Assembly (NCBI GenBank): GCA_011051925.1
Contig: DRKE01000536.1
Coordinates: 1 to 11,524, forward strand
From: Deltaproteobacteria bacterium
Lineage (GTDB): Bacteria; Myxococcota_A; UBA9160; UBA4427
Direction of reading: 5' to 3'
Length of the DNA: 11,524 nucleotides
The notes beneath the pieces are model-generated. The model made no database searches. It saw only the letters and a list, made by a program, of their open reading frames with translations, and was not told the origin of the DNA. Position 1 is the stretch's first letter; each line of letters starts with the position of its first letter. This document shows, piece after piece, positions 6,166 through 11,524 of the stretch. A program made the translations under genes and the position numbers.

Positions 6166-7952
6166 CGGAACCGATGACCTGGCTGCTCCTGCTGAGACTC
6201 GGGGCCGCGGCCGTCTCGGTCGCCCTCGCGGCCGCGATCCTCGCTCGCGATCACGGCCTGAAACCGAACCGGTTGATCGCGGCACTCCTGTTCTGCAATG
6301 CCTGGTGGGCGCTCATGGAGTTCTTCCTCGGGTTGCAATCCGATCCGGAGGTCGCGACGTGGCTGCTGCGCTGGATGACGCTCGGTTGGGTCCCGATGGG
6401 GGTGCTCTGCATGCATGCCTCGGTCCTGCTCTCTTCGACCGATGACCTCCGAGTGGCGAGATCGATCCCCTTTCTCTACGGCGCTCTGGCAATCTGCCTG
6501 CCGCTTGCGATCGCGACGGACTGGGTGATCGCGGGCGCCGAGAAGACGTCGATCGGATGGCAGGGGATCTTCGGTCCGGGCGTGGTCGTGGCCTACGGGC
6601 TGTTGATGACGCCAGCGGTCGCGACCCTCGTCCGCTGGCGCGGCGTCATGGCGTTTCCCAGGAGTGGTGGTCAGCTCCAGCTCTCCCGGATCGTGTTCTA
6701 CGGCGTCCTGGGCGCGCTGATCGAGGGAACGCTCTCGGGAATCGTCCTGCCGCTGCTCGGCTATGACGGGATCGGGATTTCGACGACCCTGATCGCACTG
6801 GTCGGGGTGGCGGCGGCATGGACGCTGCATCGCTTCGGCCACGCCTTGATCTCTCCAGAGGCCTTCGCGCGCGAGATTCTCGACACCCTCGAGGACGGGG
6901 TGGTCCTGATCGGGGAGGGCGGCGATCTGCGCGGGGCCAACCGGGCCTTCTTCCGGATGATCGGCGAACGCGAGCGAACGGTCTTCGGAAGGCCGATCAG
7001 CGATTGGATTCCCGATTTCGACGAACGGCTGGCGTCGGCGGAAGGCCCCGCATTCATGCAGGTCTCGACGCGCGACGGGTCGATGGTGCCGGTCGTCGTA
7101 TCGTCCCCCGTCGAGATCCATGGCTCGGGCCGGATCGTCGGGCGGGCCTATCTGCTTCGCGATCGGAGGGAGATCGTATCGCTCCAACGTCGCCTGGTCG
7201 TTTCCGCGCGACTTGCCGCGGTGGGCGATCTCTCGAAGTCGATCTCCCATACGATCGAGGCGCCGATCGGCCGGACCCATGACGAGCTCAGCGGACTTTC
7301 GGAGGAATGGCGGCGCCTCGAATCCTGGATCGATGGGATGGAGCCCGATGCGGCGAGTCGGGAGGCGCTCGAGGAGGGGCGGGAACTCGTCCAGGAATGC
7401 CTCGAGGGGGTCGACCGGATCTCCAGGATCATCCTGGAGGTCGGGGGATTCCCTTCGGAGGGATCGACGAACGTTTTCGAGCGACAGCCTCTCGAGCAGA
7501 TCGTGACGAATGCGCTTCGCATCGCCTGCGTCCAGGCTCCGGGCTGGCTCGACATCGAGACCCGCCTCGATCCCGATGTATCGGTTCGCTGCAATCGATC
7601 GGAAATGGAGCGCGTCGTGACCAACCTGCTCGTGAATGCGATCCAGGCCCTGGAGGAGAATCCGAAGCAGGGGGCCCATCTCGTCGTGGGCGTGGCTTCG
7701 CAGGGCGATCGCGCGCTTCTTCATATCGAGGATGACGGCTGTGGCATCGAGCCCGAGGTCCTCGACCGGATCTTCGATCCCTTCTTCACGACGAAACCCG
7801 TCGGCAAGGGGACGGGACTCGGCCTCGTGATCTCGTATCACATCGTGAAGGCCCATGGTGGCGAGATCCGGGTTTCGTCGGTGGCCGGGCGGGGGACGAG
7901 CGTCACCGTCGAACTCCCGCGAGCGGACCCGCTGGCGTCCGCCCGGGCCTGA
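6162..7952 (+). CDS. Membrane PAS histidine kinase with intact ATPase domain but atypical H-box
   Basis: 596 aa with the same plan as the preceding gene: about seven hydrophobic segments (7-28, 38-58, 75-91, 103-124, 137-158, 175-200, 205-222), PAS (about 236-340; LEDGVVLIGEGGDLRGAN), DHp and HATPase_c. The catalytic domain is complete: N-box VVTNLLVNAIQALEEN (485-500), G1 IEDDGCGI (522-529), F-box FDPFFTTKP (538-546), G2 GKGTGLGL (548-555). The H-box reads LAAVGDLSKSISHTIEAPIG (351-370): His363 is present, but Thr replaces the Glu/Asp that normally follows and Ala stands at His+4. The two DHp regions share spacing and wording (LETWI/LESWI, SLEGIERV/CLEGVDRI), suggesting tandem duplication. 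The start ATG overlaps the preceding stop by 4 nt, implying coupled translation in similar amounts. No receiver domain or regulator gene is adjacent, so the target is unknown. An ordinary self-acting kinase remains the alternative. Confidence 0.92.
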   Translation: MTEPMTWLLLLRLGAAAVSVALAAAILARDHGLKPNRLIAALLFCNAWWALMEFFLGLQSDPEVATWLLRWMTLGWVPMGVLCMHASVLLSSTDDLRVARSIPFLYGALAICLPLAIATDWVIAGAEKTSIGWQGIFGPGVVVAYGLLMTPAVATLVRWRGVMAFPRSGGQLQLSRIVFYGVLGALIEGTLSGIVLPLLGYDGIGISTTLIALVGVAAAWTLHRFGHALISPEAFAREILDTLEDGVVLIGEGGDLRGANRAFFRMIGERERTVFGRPISDWIPDFDERLASAEGPAFMQVSTRDGSMVPVVVSSPVEIHGSGRIVGRAYLLRDRREIVSLQRRLVVSARLAAVGDLSKSISHTIEAPIGRTHDELSGLSEEWRRLESWIDGMEPDAASREALEEGRELVQECLEGVDRISRIILEVGGFPSEGSTNVFERQPLEQIVTNALRIACVQAPGWLDIETRLDPDVSVRCNRSEMERVVTNLLVNAIQALEENPKQGAHLVVGVASQGDRALLHIEDDGCGIEPEVLDRIFDPFFTTKPVGKGTGLGLVISYHIVKAHGGEIRVSSVAGRGTSVTVELPRADPLASARA

Positions 7953-8020
7953 CGGGACTCAAGTGCATTCGGCCGGGGACCGATCCGGGGAATACGCCGG
8001 ATGTCCGCGGAGGACCTTGC

Positions 8021-8635
8021 ATGCAATCGATCCATCTGAGTGGTCTCTTCGTCCAGCCGATCGCCGATCGCGTCCGGATCTGGAACGAGGAGGGCAAGCT
8101 CGACGAAGGCGAACTCGATCGGACACTCAGCCCGGATGCCCGGGCGCTCGTCGACCATTCGATCGGAACCGGGGATTGGGTTCCGATGAGGGACGTCGAG
8201 GGGCTGATCGGTCTGGTCGCAGAGCAGCTCGGAGGCGAGACGGGGCTCGTCGAGTGGGCAGAGGAGGTCGTGGCGAGCTGGGAGGGCGAGGAGGAAATCG
8301 TCCGGCTGCTTCGTTCGGGGCGTTCGCTGACGGATGCGCCGGGTTTCCTCGTGAGCCAGGCGGCGGGAATGCTCCTGCGAGATGCGGACTGGTTCTACGA
8401 AGGGGGCTGGTCGGCGTTCAGCGTTCGCATCCGGGGACTGCACGGCGCGAGTCTGGCGTTGAAGGCGCTTCTCGGCGCGCTCCTCGCTCGCCTGGCGATC
8501 GCGAGGGGAGGGCGGGGATTCGACGTGCGCTTCGATGGGATCGACGGCGACGATCTGCTCGTCTTCGGAGAGGTGCCCTCGGACGAGAACGCGCGCGGCG
8601 AGAGCCGTCTCCATCGGGCGGCCCTCGTGGGCTGA
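8021..8635 (+). CDS. Conserved-looking protein of unknown function (204 aa)
   Basis: I do not recognise a named domain with confidence. The protein is acidic, soluble and mostly helical, with no signal peptide. It opens MQSIHLSGLFVQP; GDWVPMRDVEGLIGLVAEQLG (51-71) is followed by an acidic, Trp-containing stretch, then ADWFYEGGWSAFSVRIRG (122-139), an Ala/Leu-rich helix and a final strand pattern FDVRFDGIDGDDLLVFGEVP. The layout reminds me of roughly 200-aa uncharacterised deltaproteobacterial/myxobacterial proteins (DUF2378/TIGR02265-like), but that is a weak impression. The start is well supported: GGAGG (8009-8013) lies 7 nt before the ATG. It follows the kinase pair by 68 nt on the same strand, so it may belong to the same transcript as an accessory factor. 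Its stop faces the helicase stop 67 nt away. Confidence 0.75.
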   Translation: MQSIHLSGLFVQPIADRVRIWNEEGKLDEGELDRTLSPDARALVDHSIGTGDWVPMRDVEGLIGLVAEQLGGETGLVEWAEEVVASWEGEEEIVRLLRSGRSLTDAPGFLVSQAAGMLLRDADWFYEGGWSAFSVRIRGLHGASLALKALLGALLARLAIARGGRGFDVRFDGIDGDDLLVFGEVPSDENARGESRLHRAALVG

Positions 8636-8702
8636 ACGGCTTTCCTGTCCCGATCGGCGGCCCGCCACGTCCCGCCGCTCTCCGGTCACTGGCTCCTCCT
8701 GA

Positions 8703-11237
8703 CTAACGGAGCGCGAGGATCCGCAACATCGGGCCGACGGGCATGCGGGGCTCGTCGAGGACGACTTCCGCCTCGATCTGGAATCCGCCCTCTTCTTCGT
8801 CGTCGAGCAGCGTCTGGACGACGTCGAATTCGAGTTCGCTCCGGCGATCGATCCGGGTCCAATGGGCCTGTCGCGCGGCCGGGTCGACCCGGACGCCCGA
8901 CTGGGTTTCGAAAAGAGGTTCGAATGCAGCTTCGAACCGCGCCGCATCCCAGTCGCTGTTCTCGACACAGGCCGACGCGGCTTCGAAGTCCCGCTTCGAG
9001 AGCGCCTGGAGGAGCTGGTGCATCTCGGCTCGCGCGCGGGCTTCGAAACGTTTCAGGTCGAGCTTCCGGGGCGTTCGTTCGGGAATCGCCCTCTCGGGCA
9101 GGGTCGGCGCGACGGGGGGATCCATCCGATTCTCCCACTCTTCGAGCAGGCTCGAGTCGACCCGGGCGAGAAGGGCACGGAAGAAGGCGATCACCGCCTC
9201 GATCTCGTCGTTTCGCGCGGTTTCGGGCAGGTTCCGCGCGAGCGTCGAATGGACCTGATTGAGGTAGCGAAGCAGGATGCCTTCCATCCGTGCCGCGTTG
9301 TATCGCCGGATGTAGTCCTCGAACGAAAGGAATCCCTCCCAGATCTCGCGGGCGATCGACTTGGGACGAACCGAGTCGTTCCCGACCCAGGGATGGCGCG
9401 TCGCGAAGAGGTCGAAGGTCGCATACAGGAAATCGGCGATCGGCTTTTCCCAGGTGACGCCCTCGAGTCGGGTCATGCGTTCTTCGTAGGGAACGTGTTC
9501 GGCCTTGAGCCGGGCGATCAGTTCCGACCGGCGCTTCTGCACCTGGGCGAAGAGGAGGGCACGAGGGTCTTCGAGGATCGCTTCGACGATCGAAAGGACG
9601 TCGAGGGCGTAGTCCGGGGATTCGGGATCGAGCGCCGCGACGGCATCGACGAGGTAGAGCGAGAGGGTATGATGGAGACCGAAATCCCGTTGCAGATCCG
9701 CGTCGACCCGCGCGACCGACCCCCTTCGGTCCGGATCCCTCTCGAGGTGGACGATCCCCCCGCGTCGGAGCGCGCGGAAGAGGACGGCGGCCTCCCGTCG
9801 AAGCCTTCGTTTCCGGCTCGCGGTCTCGTAGCTGCGCTCCGTGAGGGCGATCAGCTCCCGGTAGCCGGAGCCGGGAAGCGACTGGGCTTCGCCCCGCTGG
9901 AGCAGGGCGACGATGGCCGCGTGGGTCAGCTTGAATTGCGACCGCAGGGTTTCCGGCGGGCGTTCGCGCAGCTGCTCGAAGGTCTGTGCGGTCCAGCCGA
10001 CGAACCCACGCGGAGGCGGTTTCTTCTTCTTTTCCTTCTTCCTGCCCTTCGCGGCGGCACGGGCGTCGGCTCGTCGGTTCTCGATCACGTGTTCGGGCGC
10101 CTGGCAGACGACGCTCCCCTCGACGTCGAATCCCCGGCGCCCGGCGCGGCCGGCGATCTGCCGGAAGTCCCGGACGGAGAGAAGACCGACCTTCTCGCCA
10201 TCGAATTTCGAAAGCTTCGTGAACAGGACGGTTCGGATCGGGATGTTCACGCCGACGCCCAGGGTGTCGGTCCCGCAGATCACCTTGAGCAGACCACGTT
10301 GCGCGAGCTGTTCCACGAGCAGGCGGTACCGGGGCAGGATGCCCGCATGATGGAGTCCGATCCCGAATCCCAGGAAACGCCGGATGTCCTTTCCGTAGGG
10401 TGAATCGAAGCGGAACCCACCGATCGCCTCGGCGAGGGCCCGCTTTTCCTCCCGCGTCGTGATCTGTCCGCTCGTGAGGCCCTGGGCCTGCTCGGCCGCT
10501 TCTCGTTGGGTGAAGTGGACCATGTAGATCGGTTCGCGGCCGGCGGCGAGCAGGCTTTCCACGGTCTCGACGATCGGCGTTTCCCGGTAGCTGAAATCGA
10601 GGGGCACGGGACGATCGTCACTGTGGACATGGGCGACTTCGCGACCGGTCTGTCGTTGGATGCGCTCTTCGATGAGGGCGGTGTTGCCGAGGGTCGCCGA
10701 CATCAACAGGAAGCGGCTCTTTTCGAGGACGAGGAGCGGGATCTGCCAGGCCCAGCCCCGGTCCCGGTCCGAAAAATAATGGAACTCGTCCATCACGACG
10801 TAGGGCGCATCGGTTTCGAGGCCTTGTCGGAGGGCCATGTTCGCGAGGATCTCCGCCGTACAGCAGATGATCGGTGCGTCCGGGTTGATTGATGCGTCGC
10901 CCGTCAGCATGCCGACGTTCTCCGGGCCGAACTCCTCGCAGAGGGCGAAGAACTTCTCGCTCGTGAGGGCCTTGATCGGGGCGGTGTAGAAGGATCGCCT
11001 TGCCTCGCAGAGGGCCTTGAAGTGGAGCCCGAGGGCGACCAGCGATTTCCCGGACCCGGTCGGCGTGCTGAGGACGACATGCCGGTCGGTCATCAACTCG
11101 AGGAGTGCCTCCTCCTGGGCATCGTAGAGGGAGAAGCCGGTGTCGGCGCACCAGCGGGTGAAGCGGTCGAGAATCGAATCGGGATCCGAGATGCCCCCGA
11201 CCGGGACCCACTCGATCAGTCGTCGTCGCTCGCTCAT
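8703..11237 (-). CDS. Ski2-like DEAD/DEAH-box helicase with DUF3516-type C-terminal domain
   Basis: 844 aa superfamily-2 helicase, about the full length of the DUF3516 group. Motifs in order: Q-like FSLYDAQEEAL (35-45), Walker A STPTGSGKS (57-65), Ia TAPIKALTSEKF (85-96), Ib TGDAS (112-116), II MDEFHYF (149-155, the DExH form of Ski2/Mtr4 enzymes), III MSATL (179-183), V GTDTLGVGVN (322-331), VI RQIAGRAGRRGFD (359-371). A short Lys-rich linker (KGRKKEKKKKPPPRG, 397-411) joins the core to a roughly 430-residue C-terminal region with FEDYIRRYNAARMEGILLRYLNQV, which I take as the DUF3516 part. Expected to unwind RNA or DNA with ATP; the bacterial role is not established. ATG 11237 is chosen by motif start; reading could extend to 11447 but that would run across nth. 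No clear Shine-Dalgarno. Divergent from nth. Confidence 0.9.
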   Translation of the reverse strand: MSERRRLIEWVPVGGISDPDSILDRFTRWCADTGFSLYDAQEEALLELMTDRHVVLSTPTGSGKSLVALGLHFKALCEARRSFYTAPIKALTSEKFFALCEEFGPENVGMLTGDASINPDAPIICCTAEILANMALRQGLETDAPYVVMDEFHYFSDRDRGWAWQIPLLVLEKSRFLLMSATLGNTALIEERIQRQTGREVAHVHSDDRPVPLDFSYRETPIVETVESLLAAGREPIYMVHFTQREAAEQAQGLTSGQITTREEKRALAEAIGGFRFDSPYGKDIRRFLGFGIGLHHAGILPRYRLLVEQLAQRGLLKVICGTDTLGVGVNIPIRTVLFTKLSKFDGEKVGLLSVRDFRQIAGRAGRRGFDVEGSVVCQAPEHVIENRRADARAAAKGRKKEKKKKPPPRGFVGWTAQTFEQLRERPPETLRSQFKLTHAAIVALLQRGEAQSLPGSGYRELIALTERSYETASRKRRLRREAAVLFRALRRGGIVHLERDPDRRGSVARVDADLQRDFGLHHTLSLYLVDAVAALDPESPDYALDVLSIVEAILEDPRALLFAQVQKRRSELIARLKAEHVPYEERMTRLEGVTWEKPIADFLYATFDLFATRHPWVGNDSVRPKSIAREIWEGFLSFEDYIRRYNAARMEGILLRYLNQVHSTLARNLPETARNDEIEAVIAFFRALLARVDSSLLEEWENRMDPPVAPTLPERAIPERTPRKLDLKRFEARARAEMHQLLQALSKRDFEAASACVENSDWDAARFEAAFEPLFETQSGVRVDPAARQAHWTRIDRRSELEFDVVQTLLDDEEEGGFQIEAEVVLDEPRMPVGPMLRILALR

Positions 11238-11366
11238 TCGATGTCGGTACCCGGATCGGGGAAGGCGGAACGGGGCGCGCCATGCGACCGGGGGCCTTCC
11301 TCGAGTATGCTGCCTCTTCCGAAGCGACCCGACCACGGTCGGCAGGGCCTCGAAAGGAGGAAGTCC
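11238..11366. promoter_or_regulatory. Divergent intergenic region, helicase versus nth
   Basis: 129 bp between the two start codons must hold promoters in both directions. On the plus strand TATGCT (11306-11311) is a possible -10 element without a convincing -35. A perfect 6-bp inverted repeat CCGACC-AC-GGTCGG (11329-11342) lies 10 nt before the ribosome site of nth and could be an operator half-pair or a small leader hairpin. Both readings are weak. Confidence 0.3.
11353..11360 (+). promoter_or_regulatory. Strong Shine-Dalgarno deciding the nth TTG start
   Basis: AAAGGAGG, near-perfect anti-16S complement, sits 6 nt before TTG 11367. It decides the start against an in-frame ATG at 11307, which has no ribosome site and would add 20 poorly conserved residues. 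Confidence 0.8.
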
Positions 11367-11524
11367 TTGAAACGGGCGGAAAAAGCGGCTCGGATCCAGC
11401 AGATCCTCGACGAACTCTACCCGGATCCGGCGATTCCGCTTCGGCATGATGATCCCTACACGCTCCTGATCGCCGTCCTGCTTTCCGCGCAGACGACGGA
11501 TGAACGCGTGAATCGGGTGACCCC
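11367..11524 (+). CDS. nth: Endonuclease III (base-excision DNA glycosylase/AP lyase), 5' part only
   Basis: The first 52 codons are in the window; the rest lies past the right edge. The start MKRAEKAARIQQILDELYPD, then DPYTLLIAVLLSAQTTDERVNRV (residues 29-51), matches the opening of endonuclease III, where LLIAVLLSAQ-TD precedes the first helices of the HhH-GPD fold. The enzyme removes oxidised pyrimidines and cleaves at abasic sites. The helix-hairpin-helix, catalytic Lys/Asp and Fe-S cysteines are not visible because the gene is cut. The TTG start is supported by the AAAGGAGG site. It is divergent from the helicase. Confidence 0.9.
   Translation, partial: MKRAEKAARIQQILDELYPDPAIPLRHDDPYTLLIAVLLSAQTTDERVNRVT

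Noticed and set aside
5364..7856. 830-codon minus-strand ORF opposite the kinases
   Set aside because: Arg/Asp/Pro-rich with no domain and lies fully antisense to two recognisable kinases; the length is an effect of high GC.
8636..8702. Terminator between the 204-aa gene and the helicase
   Set aside because: I found only short GC-rich self-complementary bits and no stable stem worth annotating.
8862..10403. 513-codon plus-strand ORF opposite the helicase
   Set aside because: Antisense to conserved helicase sequence and of shadow-frame composition.
11307..11366. Upstream ATG start for nth
   Set aside because: In frame, but no ribosome site precedes it, while AAAGGAGG is ideally placed for TTG 11367.

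Overview
The window is GC-rich (hand estimate about 65%), densely coded, with short gaps and strong use of C/G-ending codons. A probable outer-membrane lipoprotein, a PII protein with the uridylylatable Tyr51, a sigma-54 promoter and a long DUF3516-type helicase together suggest a Gram-negative bacterium, most likely a deltaproteobacterial or Myxococcota-like lineage. That placement is an inference from gene content. There is no mobile element, rRNA, tRNA or CRISPR array.

Layout: (1) 1-921, minus: 5' part of a TraB/GumN-family lipoprotein that runs off the left edge. (2) 1038-2012, plus: a zinc-independent NADPH:quinone-oxidoreductase-like enzyme, divergent from (1). (3) 2065-2122: two hairpins between convergent genes. 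(4) 2134-3984, minus: an ammonium channel gene followed by a PII gene, forming a nitrogen operon behind a full-consensus sigma-54 promoter at 4100-4115, with a 21-bp-spaced direct repeat about 100 bp upstream of it. (5) 4390-7952, plus, divergent from the nitrogen operon: two membrane PAS histidine kinases overlapping by ATGA, then a 204-aa protein of unknown function (8021-8635) behind a good Shine-Dalgarno. (6) 8703-11237, minus: a Ski2-like DExH helicase with a DUF3516-type C-terminus. (7) 11367 to the end, plus: the start of endonuclease III.

The main find is the kinase pair. They look like tandem duplicates (same 7-TM/PAS/DHp layout, matching DHp spacing), but they have decayed in complementary ways. 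The first keeps a textbook phospho-acceptor box (AHELNNP, His365) but has lost the recognisable ATP-binding N, G1, F and G2 motifs. The second keeps a complete ATP-binding domain (NLLVN, DDGCGI, FDPFF, GTGLGL) but its His363 box reads SHTIEAP, without the acidic residue after His. The inference is an obligate heteromeric kinase in which the second subunit phosphorylates the first. No response regulator lies in the window, so the output is unknown. Divergence from amtB-PII makes a nitrogen link possible but unproven.

The tetranucleotide GATC is also strikingly frequent throughout.
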